Of a DNA stretch of 64,000 nucleotides, positions 28,853 to 37,654 are shown in pieces; positions within the stretch are counted from its first letter, which is position 1; every line of letters begins with the position of its first letter. This stretch comes from Haloprofundus marisrubri (lineage in GTDB: Archaea; Halobacteriota; Halobacteria; Halobacteriales; Haloferacaceae). The stretch spans positions 33,219 through 97,218 of the forward strand of contig NZ_LOPU01000003.1 in assembly GCF_001469955.1 (NCBI RefSeq), written 5' to 3'. Under the pieces are notes generated by a model, which searched no databases, was not told where the DNA came from, and saw only the letters and a list, made by a program, of their open reading frames with translations. The translations under genes and the position numbers were made by a program.

Positions 28853-30547
28853 TCAGTTGCCGCTCGGCGCTTGGAGCATGTCGTTGTCGTCCCACGTGTA
28901 GCCGGCCTCTTCGAGACGGCTCCGCGCGGCCTCGCGACTCTCCTCGTACTGGGTCACGTCGTCGGTGTGAAGCGGCCCGAACGCCGACGAGACGATGTTA
29001 GAGCCGACGTCCGGGAAGCCGAACAGAATCTGGTCGACGATGGGCGTCCGCGGAATCGTCTCGACCAGTGCCTTCCGTAGCTGCTTGTCGTCGAGGCGCT
29101 GTTCGCGCTCGTTCGGCGTGAACATCCAGAACGTCGGGGCGGTCTGGAACGTCGTACCGATGTTCTCGTTGCTCTGGTTCTGGTCGAGACTGCGGTCGAT
29201 ACGGCCGAACGGCTCGTAGTTGAGGTCGCCGTTGATGAGGTTCTCCCACACCGTCGACGCCTCGGGAATGACGCGCCAGAACCGATTCTCGAAGGAGACG
29301 GGCGCGAAGTGGTCCGCGAACTTCGTCATCCCGAACTCGCTGCCTTGCTCCCAGTAGTCGAACATCATCGGACCGCTGCCGACGGGTTCTTGGATGTTCG
29401 CTTGGCTCGGATTGCTCCGCCCCTCCCACTTGTGCTGGGGGATAATCGGAAGCAGGTTCGCAACCGCGAGGTTGAACGGTCCGAGCGGTTGTGACATGTT
29501 GATTCGCACCGTCTGCTCGTCGACGACTTCGGCGTTGTCGATGTACTGCGACTGCGTCGAGTACAGCGGGACCTCGTTCTCGCTGATGTAATTGTACGAG
29601 AACGCAACGTCCTCGGCGGTGAGGTCTTCCCCGTCGTGCCACGAGTGGCCGGTGCGGATGGTGTACTCCATCGTGGTGTCGTCGACCCGGTTCCAGTCGG
29701 TTGCGAGGCTGACCTCGGGGTCCGGTTCGGCGTTGTTGTTGAGTTGGACCAAGAAGTCGTACATCATGTTGAACTGGTAGACGTGTTTGCTCTCGTCGTT
29801 GTGACCGAGCACGTTCATCGTCGAGAGCGTCTCGGGCCAGTAGCCCTTCAGCGTATCCTCGCCGCCTTTCATCTCCAAGTTTATCATCGTCCAGTAGGAG
29901 TTGAAGCCGTTTGCGAGGTCCGCCTGCCAGTTGCCCACCTGATTGCTGTTGTAGATGGCCGCCTGCGGCATCTGCGTGATGGGCATCGTCGGTACGTCGT
30001 CCATCAACGTCTTCTGAATCTCGTGTGCCTGATTGACTCGGGTATCGGGGTCCGGTTCGGCCAGATAGCTCCCCATCATCTCGTCGAGTTCGGGGTTCTC
30101 GTACCCGGAGTAGTTCCCCTGACCCGCCCCGGTGTTCTCGGAGTTGAATAGGTTGTTCAGTTCCGTCACCGGTTCGGAGACGAAGAACGTATGCCACGTT
30201 GCGAAACTGTAGTTGTACTCCTCGGAGACGCGACTGAACAGCGTCCCCCATTCGAGCACGTCCACCTCCATATCCAGTCCGAGTTCGCTGAACTGGCTTG
30301 CGATGAGGTTTATCGCGTCGTGTCTCGGTGGGTTGTAGCTCTGCGCGTTGTTGACGTAGGTGTACGTGGCCATCCCTTGACCTGCGCTAGCATTGCTGTT
30401 GCCACCACTCTGATTTCCACTGTCGTTTCCGTTGCCGTCCTGATTCCCACCAGCACACCCAGCTAAGGCCGTCATCCCGGCGACACCGCCCGCTGTGGCT
30501 GCTTTCAGAAATCTCCGGCGCTTCACACGTTTGGCATTGTCTGGCAT
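28853..30547 (-). CDS. ABC importer substrate-binding lipoprotein (SBP family 5), Tat-exported
   Basis: 564 residues. The N-terminus has KRVKRRRFLKAATAGG, a twin-arginine signal, followed by the lipobox ALAGC at about 26-30 and a Gly/Asn/Ser-rich linker, typical of haloarchaeal surface lipoproteins. The mature part has the family 5 (oligopeptide/dipeptide/nickel) layout. Unusual: the order of motifs looks permuted relative to the standard protein, since a C-terminal-like stretch with NLFNSENTGAGQGNYSGYENPELDEM sits near residues 132-160 and the typical N-terminal WHDGEDLTAEDVAFSYN lies near 305-320. This could be a circular permutation. Ligand unknown. Confidence 0.88.
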   Translation of the reverse strand: MPDNAKRVKRRRFLKAATAGGVAGMTALAGCAGGNQDGNGNDSGNQSGGNSNASAGQGMATYTYVNNAQSYNPPRHDAINLIASQFSELGLDMEVDVLEWGTLFSRVSEEYNYSFATWHTFFVSEPVTELNNLFNSENTGAGQGNYSGYENPELDEMMGSYLAEPDPDTRVNQAHEIQKTLMDDVPTMPITQMPQAAIYNSNQVGNWQADLANGFNSYWTMINLEMKGGEDTLKGYWPETLSTMNVLGHNDESKHVYQFNMMYDFLVQLNNNAEPDPEVSLATDWNRVDDTTMEYTIRTGHSWHDGEDLTAEDVAFSYNYISENEVPLYSTQSQYIDNAEVVDEQTVRINMSQPLGPFNLAVANLLPIIPQHKWEGRSNPSQANIQEPVGSGPMMFDYWEQGSEFGMTKFADHFAPVSFENRFWRVIPEASTVWENLINGDLNYEPFGRIDRSLDQNQSNENIGTTFQTAPTFWMFTPNEREQRLDDKQLRKALVETIPRTPIVDQILFGFPDVGSNIVSSAFGPLHTDDVTQYEESREAARSRLEEAGYTWDDNDMLQAPSGN

Positions 30548-30747
30548 GTCAGTGGCTATCTCTGATGCCCCTACTAAAATCTTTCCACCATATCTGTCGT
30601 CTATCTAAGGTAGTACCCGAATGTGCATGAATAATTTGATGCATACAGCTGCTAAATAACAAAGATATCAATATATTTTCGCGTTTTCTCGTTGAAGCCC
30701 CACGGAAACCAGAACACTCTTGATAAGAGGTATCACACCACAGTTCG
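30548..30747. promoter_or_regulatory. Divergent promoter region with 5-bp inverted repeat
   Basis: An AT-rich 200-base gap drives the importer one way and the M28 peptidase the other. TGCAT-N10-ATGCA at 30624-30643 is a candidate operator. On the plus strand ttgataag lies about 27 bases before the peptidase ATG, which fits a leaderless transcript. Confidence 0.45.
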
Positions 30748-32127
30748 ATGACTGAGCTATCGAACACAGTTGTGGGAACTGCCTACCGGAGCACGGCCGG
30801 GTGGGACCTATTAGCCGAGTTAGAGGATTTGAACGACCGGATGCCCGGACACGAGGGCGAACGAGTCGGCGCGGACCTCGTGGCAGAAGCGTTCGAGGAG
30901 GCCGGTCTCGACGAAATCGTACTCGACGAGTTCCCGATTCCTGCGTGGTGGCGCGGCGACGCGAGTCTCACCGTCGAACACGGCGACCGAGAGACGACGT
31001 TCGCTCGCTCGCACGAACTCGTCGAGTTGCCGGGGACACCCTCCGGCGAGGTAACGGGTGAACTCGTCGACATGGGCTACGGTCTCCCCGAGGACTTCGA
31101 AGACGTCGACCTCTCGGGCGACATCGCAATGGCGTCGAGTCTCACCCCGGACGACTACGGGCGGTGGGTCCACCGCTCCGAAAAGTACCACTACGCCGCT
31201 GAATCCGGTGCTGCGGCGTTCGTCTTCTACAACCACATCGAGGGTGCGCTACCGCCGACCGGAAACATCGGCAGCGTGAACGGACCGGGACCGATTCCGG
31301 CCATCGGAGCGAGCAAGGAAACCGGCGCACGACTCCAGCGGTACTGCGACACTGGCACCGTCGAAGCCGACCTCTCGGTCGCCTCGGAGGTCGGTCGCGG
31401 TACTTCGCACAACATCGAAGGAACGGTTGGTCCCGATACGGACGAAGAAGTCCTGTTTACCGCGCACGTCGACGGCCACGACGTAGGTACCGCCGCCAAC
31501 GACAACGGATTCGGCACCGCGATGGTCGTCGAGGTCGGCAAGATGCTGGCACAGGTTGCAGACGAGTTGGAGACGAAAGTCCGCCTCGTCGTCTTCGGCG
31601 CCGAGGAGACCGGTCTCTACGGGTCGTACTACTGGAGTCACACCCACGACTTAGATGACGTAAAGTGCATCGTCAACGTCGACGGCGCGGGCTACTCTCG
31701 AAACCTCGAAATCCACAGCCATGGCTTCGAGGCGATTGCCGACGCGTTCGACGCAGTCGGCGAGGAGTACGCGATTCCCGTCCACACCGAAGACGGAATT
31801 CGGCCGAACAGCGACCACTGGCCGTTCGTCCAGCGAGGGGTCGCCGGCGCACAGGGTCGCTCGTCGTCGGACGGAAGCGGCCGTGGGTGGGGTCACACCC
31901 ACGGCGACACGCTCGACAAACTCGACGTGCGCGACCTGCGCGACATGTCGATTCTCTGTGCTGCGGGCGTTGCACGACTCGCCCGAACCGACGTCGAAGT
32001 CGACCCTGTCGACGACGAGGAGATAAAACAGGCCTGTCTCGACGAGGGATTCGACGTCGGGATGAAAGCGACGGACGCGTGGCCGTGGGGCGGGCCGAAA
32101 GACTGGCCGTGGGCCGAGGAACTGTGA
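30748..32127 (+). CDS. M28 family zinc aminopeptidase
   Basis: 459 residues. An N-terminal lid, a PA-like insert (about 90-220, with NIGSVNGPGPIPAIG), and the M28 di-zinc core: His in AHVDGHDVG, bridging Asp in AANDNG, catalytic Glu pair in FGAEETG, Asp in VNVDGAG, and the last His in GWGHTHGDTLDK. No signal peptide, so it acts on imported or internal peptides. Its position head-to-head with the peptide-type ABC importer suggests uptake of peptides followed by cleavage. The C-terminus is Trp/Pro-rich (WPWGGPKDWPWAEEL), which is distinctive. Confidence 0.9.
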   Translation: MTELSNTVVGTAYRSTAGWDLLAELEDLNDRMPGHEGERVGADLVAEAFEEAGLDEIVLDEFPIPAWWRGDASLTVEHGDRETTFARSHELVELPGTPSGEVTGELVDMGYGLPEDFEDVDLSGDIAMASSLTPDDYGRWVHRSEKYHYAAESGAAAFVFYNHIEGALPPTGNIGSVNGPGPIPAIGASKETGARLQRYCDTGTVEADLSVASEVGRGTSHNIEGTVGPDTDEEVLFTAHVDGHDVGTAANDNGFGTAMVVEVGKMLAQVADELETKVRLVVFGAEETGLYGSYYWSHTHDLDDVKCIVNVDGAGYSRNLEIHSHGFEAIADAFDAVGEEYAIPVHTEDGIRPNSDHWPFVQRGVAGAQGRSSSDGSGRGWGHTHGDTLDKLDVRDLRDMSILCAAGVARLARTDVEVDPVDDEEIKQACLDEGFDVGMKATDAWPWGGPKDWPWAEEL

Positions 32128-32139
32128 GTCGAGAGTGAG

Positions 32140-33402
32140 TTATCCCTCGATTCGGCCGTCCTCGTCGGAGTCGAGCACGTTCACTTCGACCCCCGTCGGT
32201 TCGTAGGCGTTCGCGGCGTATCCGCCTTCGTTCCACGGGAACGTGTCGTCGTCCAGCGCGTCGCGCCAGTCGTCGGGTTCCGAAATCGTCGCCGGTTGTC
32301 GTCGACCTCGTTCGTCGGTCGCCCGTGACAGCAGCACGTGTTGGCCCGGTTCGGCGCGCCAGTCGTACCGGAACAGTCGCCACGCGCCCGAGTACTCCGG
32401 TCCGAAGAGGTCCGCCTCGGCCCAACTCTGACCGCCATCGGTCGAAATTTCGACACGCTCGACCGAGTCGTCACCCGCCCAGGCGACGCCACGGACCTCG
32501 ATTGAGCCGTCTCGCGGTGTTAGCGGTGACTCTCCGTCCGGGGTTCCGATGACCGATTTCACGTTCTCGTCGAACGTGTACGGAGAATCGACGGCGCCTT
32601 CGAGTTGCTCCCATGTGTCGACCGTCTCCACCGATTCGTTCGAGTTGGGCTCGACTCCACGCGGGTGGATGCGGTAGGCGACTTGTTGCCAGAACGCGTG
32701 TTCGCCCGGCCGGTCGAGCGTCCCCTCGACGACCATCGAGTCCATGACTCGCAGTTCCTCGACCCACTTGACGTTGTTCACGCCGTACCACCCGGGCACG
32801 ATGAGTCGAACTGGATAGCCGTGCTCACGTGGGAGTGGCTTGCCGTTCATCTCGTAGGCCAGAATACAGTCGTCGAGCGCCTTCGAGAGCGGAATCGACC
32901 GCGCGAAGACATCTTCGCCGTCGGAGGGGTCGCCGCCGATAGCCGTCAGCCACCCGTCGTTCGGGTCGCTGACGCCACTCGTCCGGAGAACCGAACTGAC
33001 GGGTGCGCCAGTCCAGATTGCGGTGGCGGCGGCCTCGAACCCCCACTGCACGCTCCCGGTCTCCGGTCGATGCTGGCCTCGGCCGTTGCCTGCGCACTCC
33101 ATCGTGTGCGCGACTGCGACCCTCGGAAACTCGTCTCTGAGGTCCGCCACCGAGAGCGCCCCCGATAGGTCGCCGGTGAGTGAAACAGTCCACGTCTCGG
33201 CGTCGACGTCCGGAATGTCGTTTCTGTGGCAGACGAAGTGCTCTTCGATGGGTGTGAGCCAGTTTGCGAACGTCCGTCGTCGAGCGGCCCCGACGACGGT
33301 GTACTTGTCCGCCTCGTCTCGCGTCTCGCTCACGCCGCCTTTCGACTGCAGAATCGCTTCTATCTCGTCGTGCCGACTGGGCCGCGGCCGTTCGGTCGCC
33401 AT
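32140..33402 (-). CDS. Sulfite-oxidase-type molybdopterin oxidoreductase (SUOX family), cytosolic
   Basis: 420 residues from the ATG at 33402 (GTG at 33417 also possible). The molybdenum-ligating Cys lies in VAHTMECAGNGRG, the family CxGN signature; the pyranopterin-binding stretch PREHGYPVRLIVPGWYGVNNVKWVEEL follows. The last 130 residues form the Mo-co dimerisation Ig-like domain, starting with PLTPRDGSIEVRGVAWAGDD. There is no Tat signal, no heme domain and no membrane anchor, so the electron acceptor and location are not obvious. Could detoxify sulfite or act as another oxomolybdenum oxidase. Divergent from the M24 gene. Confidence 0.88.
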   Translation of the reverse strand: MATERPRPSRHDEIEAILQSKGGVSETRDEADKYTVVGAARRRTFANWLTPIEEHFVCHRNDIPDVDAETWTVSLTGDLSGALSVADLRDEFPRVAVAHTMECAGNGRGQHRPETGSVQWGFEAAATAIWTGAPVSSVLRTSGVSDPNDGWLTAIGGDPSDGEDVFARSIPLSKALDDCILAYEMNGKPLPREHGYPVRLIVPGWYGVNNVKWVEELRVMDSMVVEGTLDRPGEHAFWQQVAYRIHPRGVEPNSNESVETVDTWEQLEGAVDSPYTFDENVKSVIGTPDGESPLTPRDGSIEVRGVAWAGDDSVERVEISTDGGQSWAEADLFGPEYSGAWRLFRYDWRAEPGQHVLLSRATDERGRRQPATISEPDDWRDALDDDTFPWNEGGYAANAYEPTGVEVNVLDSDEDGRIEG

Positions 33403-33571
33403 GCTAGCAACACCCACCCAAGAGCGTATAGCCTCTCTTACAGCGACGCAAGAGGGTCATCGTTATAACGAGTTTTCAGTAGGTACGAACGAACGGTATA
33501 CAGAATCCGTTTCTCGCGTACACAAAACAATTATACACCCACTTTCCGAACCGGTTACGCGAGACGTTGTC

Positions 33572-34750
33572 ATGTCCCAAACGGTGTTCGATACGGCGGA
33601 GTACGACCGACGAATCGCCCGAACGAAAGCACGAATGGAAGAGGAGGGACTGGACGCCGCCGTCGTCAGCGACCCGGCGAACATGAACTATCTCACCGGC
33701 TACGACGGGTGGTCGTTTTACGTCCATCAGGCGGTCATTCTCACGCCGGACCGCGACGAACCAGTCTGGGTCGGCCGGCAGATGGACGCGACCGGTGCGC
33801 GCGCGACGACACGACTCACGGAGGAGAGCATCCGTCCGTACAGCGACGACCACGTCCAGTCACCGCGAGACCTCCACCCGATGGATTTCTTCGCCGACGT
33901 TCTACGGGACCTCGGCGTCGACGACGGCCGAATTGGCTTGGAGATGGACGCGTACTACTTCACCGCGAAGTCGTACACGCGCATCCGGGACAATCTGCCC
34001 GAAGCCGAGTTCGAGGATATCACGCTGCTCGTCAACTGGGTGCGCATCAAGAAATCAGATGCAGAACTAAAGTATATGCAACAGGCCGCACGCATCTCCG
34101 AGAACGCGATGCAGGCCGGTCTCGACGCTATCGGCGAGGGAATCCCTGAGTACGAGGCGGCCGAAGCAATCTACTCGGCGCTCATCGACGGCACCGACGA
34201 GTACGGCGGCGACTATCCCGCCATCGTACCGCTGATGCCCTCCGGTGACTACACGGGGACGCCCCACCTCACCTGGACCGACCGACCCTTCGAGAACGGA
34301 GACCCGGTTATCATCGAACTCTCCGGTTGTCGCCACCGCTACCACTCGCCGCTCGCGCGGACGACCTTCGTCGGTGACCCCCCCGAGGAGATAGCGGAGA
34401 CTGCCGAGATAGTCGTCGAAGGGATGGAAGCCGCCCTCGACGCCGCAGAACCCGGCGTCACGGCCGAACGTGTCGAGAAGGCGTGGCGCGACACCATCGC
34501 CAAGCACGGTGTCGAAAAGAAAGACCGTATCGGCTACTCGATGGGACTCGGGTATCCGCCGGACTGGGGCGAGCACACTGCGAGTCTCCGCCCCGGCGAC
34601 GAGACGGTGCTCGAAGAGAACATGACGTTCCATACGATTCCGGGACTTTGGTTCGATGACTTCGGCGTCGAACTCAGCGAGACGTTCCGCATCACGTCGA
34701 CGGGTGCCGAACCACTCGCGGACTTCCCACGGCGACTGTTCACCGCCTGA
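33572..34750 (+). CDS. doeA: M24-fold hydrolase of the ectoine hydrolase/creatinase type (DoeA/EutD-like)
   Basis: 392 residues from the ATG at 33572. Creatinase N-terminal domain (about 10-155) and pita-bread C-terminal domain. It carries stretches that recall the bacterial ectoine hydrolases: GGDYPAIVP at 212-220, PHLTW at 231-235, IELSGC at 248-253, [13 protein letters not shown] and [10 protein letters not shown] at 325-334. The metal-binding Asp residues of M24 aminopeptidases are missing (DxG becomes ELSG, SDxxR becomes SPLAR), as in creatinase and DoeA, so it is unlikely to be an Xaa-Pro peptidase. Predicted reaction: opening of ectoine to N-acetyl-diaminobutyrate; creatine as substrate is the main alternative. 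One base separates it from the gdhA paralogue. Confidence 0.72.
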   Translation: MSQTVFDTAEYDRRIARTKARMEEEGLDAAVVSDPANMNYLTGYDGWSFYVHQAVILTPDRDEPVWVGRQMDATGARATTRLTEESIRPYSDDHVQSPRDLHPMDFFADVLRDLGVDDGRIGLEMDAYYFTAKSYTRIRDNLPEAEFEDITLLVNWVRIKKSDAELKYMQQAARISENAMQAGLDAIGEGIPEYEAAEAIYSALIDGTDEYGGDYPAIVPLMPSGDYTGTPHLTWTDRPFENGDPVIIELSGCRHRYHSPLARTTFVGDPPEEIAETAEIVVEGMEAALDAAEPGVTAERVEKAWRDTIAKHGVEKKDRIGYSMGLGYPPDWGEHTASLRPGDETVLEENMTFHTIPGLWFDDFGVELSETFRITSTGAEPLADFPRRLFTA

Positions 34751-34751
34751 G

Positions 34752-36065
34752 ATGACAGCGACAGAACCAACAGAGACGGCCGAGAAACCCGAAACGATGG
34801 CCGACAACAACGACACAACTGACACCGAGTCCACCTTGTCGAACGCTCGTCGTCAACTCGAGCGCGCTGCCGCGAACGTCGATATCGACTCGGGCGTCGT
34901 CGAGCGGTTGAAACACCCGACCCGCGTCCAACAGGTCTCGGTTCCGTTGCGCCGCGACGACGGCACACTGGAAGTGTACACTGGCTTTCGCGCACAGCAC
35001 GACGACGTCCGCGGCCCCTACAAAGGTGGCTTACGCTATCATCCGGAGGTGAGCGCCGAGGAGTGTAGCGGACTCTCGATGTGGATGACGTGGAAATGCG
35101 CCGTGATGGACCTTCCCTTTGGCGGCGGGAAAGGCGGTATCGCCGTCGACCCGAAGACGCTCTCCGAACAGGAACGCGAGCGACTCACGCGCCGCTTCGC
35201 CGAGGAGATACGCGCGGCCATCGGTCCAAAGAAGGACGTTCCCGCACCTGACATGGGAACGGACTCGCAGACGATGGCGTGGTTCATGGACGCCTACTCG
35301 ATGCAGGAGGGCGAGACCACCCCTGGCGTTGTCACCGGAAAACCACCGTCCATCGGCGGGTCGTACGGTCGCGAGGAGGCACCCGGTCGAAGCGTCGCCA
35401 TCGTTGCACGCGAGGCTATCGACTACTACGACTGGGACATCGAAGAGACGACTATCGCCGTCCAAGGCTTCGGCAGCGTCGGTGCGAACGCCGCCCGTTT
35501 GCTCGACGAGTGGGGGGCGAACATCGTCGCCGTCAGCGACGTCGACGGCGCCATCTACGACCCCGACGGACTCGACACGAACGACGTCGAGAGTCACGAC
35601 GAACGTCCGGGGATGGTCTCGGGCTACGACGCCCCGGAGACACTCACGAACGCGGAACTGCTCGAACTCGATATCGACGTCCTCGTTCCAGCGGCCGTCA
35701 GCAACGCCATCACCGTCGAGAACGTCGACGACGTGCGAGCGGAGATGATCGTCGAAGGAGCAAACGGCCCGATTACGTTCGCCGCGGACACGGTTCTCGA
35801 AGAACGGGATGTGCCGGTTCTTCCGGACATCCTCGCCAACGCGGGTGGGGTCACCGTCTCGTACTTCGAGTGGCTGCAGGACATCAACCGACGGACGTGG
35901 CCGCTGGACCGCGTCCACGACGAACTGGAAGCGGAGATGCTGAAGGCGTGGAACGCCGTTCGTGCCGAGGTCGACGAGCGTGATCTGACGTGGCGCGACG
36001 CCGCGTACGTAGTGGCGCTCTCGCGCATCGGCGAAGCGAAGGAGACACGCGGACTCTGGCCCTGA
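34752..36065 (+). CDS. gdhA: Glutamate dehydrogenase, second paralogue
   Basis: 437 residues from the ATG at 34752 (ATG at 34797 is the alternative). Same landmarks as the enzyme at 14624: [53 protein letters not shown] and the GLWP end. Start codon is one base after the M24 stop, so it is co-transcribed with a catabolic gene rather than a zinc-knuckle gene. In an aminotransferase-based pathway it would regenerate 2-oxoglutarate from glutamate and release ammonia. Confidence 0.95.
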   Translation: MTATEPTETAEKPETMADNNDTTDTESTLSNARRQLERAAANVDIDSGVVERLKHPTRVQQVSVPLRRDDGTLEVYTGFRAQHDDVRGPYKGGLRYHPEVSAEECSGLSMWMTWKCAVMDLPFGGGKGGIAVDPKTLSEQERERLTRRFAEEIRAAIGPKKDVPAPDMGTDSQTMAWFMDAYSMQEGETTPGVVTGKPPSIGGSYGREEAPGRSVAIVAREAIDYYDWDIEETTIAVQGFGSVGANAARLLDEWGANIVAVSDVDGAIYDPDGLDTNDVESHDERPGMVSGYDAPETLTNAELLELDIDVLVPAAVSNAITVENVDDVRAEMIVEGANGPITFAADTVLEERDVPVLPDILANAGGVTVSYFEWLQDINRRTWPLDRVHDELEAEMLKAWNAVRAEVDERDLTWRDAAYVVALSRIGEAKETRGLWP

Positions 36066-36512
36066 GGATACATCGACCTCGGGGCATCGAAGTACCGGGC
36101 TTTCCGTCTCTTCTCGGCGCTCCGGCGCCTCGGCGATTCTCTCGACGGGAAGCGGCGGTTCCGGTACCGACTCGCCTCGGTCACTCAGTTGTGTTTGCCA
36201 CCGCGTACCGGGAGCGACAACGTTGCCACCGCTGTCGTCGACTTGGTCGCACGGGGCGCGGGATAGCCTCGCTCATCAAGTAGAGTCCGACTTCGTAGCT
36301 GAACGACTCGGCCATTCCACAGAATCCCGAATCGAACGGTTCGAGGGAAACGCCGTCTCGCCCGTCGGTGACACGGGAGAAACGCGCCGTCAGGTTCGTC
36401 TCGGCTCGTTGCCGCGAACTCTTTAGAGAGCCCTTCGAGTAGCTGTGGGTGAGCCAGATGGGTCAGTCGTGACCGAGTCGGTGGAGAGCTCTGCCGTGGT
36501 CGTCGACGTCGC
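36066..36512. other. 447-base intergenic region, no gene recognised
   Basis: GC-rich like its neighbours. Short open frames exist on both strands, among them a minus-strand frame with GFCGMAESFSYEVGL, but none has a convincing start, length or family match. It may be a decayed gene. Confidence 0.5.
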
Positions 36513-37484
36513 TCATTTCGACTCTGGCGCGAGCAGTTGGTTCTCCAACTCGTCGCCCGCGTCGAGACGAGTGAGGTTCTCGGCGACGATGTCGGCGAGG
36601 CGGTCCCAGTGTTTCGGCGTGTGACCACCCGTATGCGGAGTGATGAGACAGTTTTCGAGGTCCCATAGCGGGTGGTCTCTCGGGAGCGGTTCGGGGTCGG
36701 TCACGTCCAACGCTGCTCCACGAATCTTGCTCCATCGCAACGCCGAGACGACCGCATCGGTGTCGACGATGCCGCCGCGGGCGGCGTTGACGAGCACTGC
36801 GTCGGGTTGCATCGTAGCGAACTCCTCGTGACCGACGAGACCGCGGGTCAGGTCGTTGAGCGGGCACGCGAGGACGACGTACTCGCTGCGCGAGAGCGCG
36901 TCGTGAATCGCGTCCTCGTCGAAGCCGACGACCTCGTCGGTCGGCCCGCCTTTCTCGGGCGTGTAGCGGACGCCGATAGTGTGAACTTCGAACCCCTGCA
37001 AGCGTTGGACGAGCGCCTCGCCGATAGAACCGAGACCGACGACAGTGACTGTGCTGTCGGTGAACTCCGAGGACTGAAAGTGTCGCCACTCCGAGCGCTG
37101 CTTTCGTCGCCAGCCCTCGTGCAGTCGGCGCGCGAAGGTGAGCATGTTGCCGATTGCTTGTTCGGCGATACCCGGAGCGTGGATGCCGCCCGCGTTGGTG
37201 ACGGCGATTCCGTGGTCCGAAAGCATCTCCATCGGCAAGTGGTCGGTTCCGGCGAACGTGCAGGCGAACAGTTCGAGTCGGTCGGCGCGAGCGAGCAGGT
37301 CCTCGTCGATACTGGTCCCGGTGACGACTCGAGCGTTTGCGACGAGTTCGCGTTCCTGTTTCGGGGTTCGGGCGAGCGCGACCGTTCGGTCGGAGAGTCG
37401 TTCGCGTAACGCCTCGGCGTACGATTCCATCGAGAGTCCTTCCGTCCCCTCGCGGAGGACGACGACGTCGGGTTTCGTAGTCAT
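36513..37484 (-). CDS. D-isomer-specific 2-hydroxyacid dehydrogenase
   Basis: 323 residues from the ATG at 37484. NAD-binding VVGLGSIGEALVQRLQ in the middle, the catalytic Arg region NAARGGIVDTDAV, Glu in the ALDVTDPEPLP segment and the catalytic His in TPHTGGHTP. It reduces a 2-oxoacid or oxidises a D-2-hydroxyacid such as glycerate or glyoxylate/hydroxypyruvate. A longer in-frame start exists (37646) but its extra 54 residues look non-conserved and run into the divergent promoter shared with the M20 gene. Confidence 0.9.
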   Translation of the reverse strand: MTTKPDVVVLREGTEGLSMESYAEALRERLSDRTVALARTPKQERELVANARVVTGTSIDEDLLARADRLELFACTFAGTDHLPMEMLSDHGIAVTNAGGIHAPGIAEQAIGNMLTFARRLHEGWRRKQRSEWRHFQSSEFTDSTVTVVGLGSIGEALVQRLQGFEVHTIGVRYTPEKGGPTDEVVGFDEDAIHDALSRSEYVVLACPLNDLTRGLVGHEEFATMQPDAVLVNAARGGIVDTDAVVSALRWSKIRGAALDVTDPEPLPRDHPLWDLENCLITPHTGGHTPKHWDRLADIVAENLTRLDAGDELENQLLAPESK

Positions 37485-37654
37485 CTGTGTCGGCTCCCGG
37501 ACGGCGACGAGTGAACGGTTCGACGCGTCCACCCACGTTTCCCCGCCCTGTGTGTCTGGGCCTACCAAAGTGAGTCCTCGACTTAGCTTTTCGTGTGACC
37601 GGTACCGACAGGGTTCGTTCAGAGTTAAGTGCGTGGTCATTGTCACACTAGCGC

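Noticed and set aside
28998..30251. 417-codon minus-strand frame inside the binding-protein gene
   Set aside because: Same strand, other phase; Arg-rich and without motifs, while the main frame has a Tat signal and family domains.
33023..33571. N-terminal extension of the M24 protein
   Set aside because: The frame is open upstream but antisense to the molybdoenzyme and crosses its promoter; residues before the ATG at 33572 do not resemble the family.
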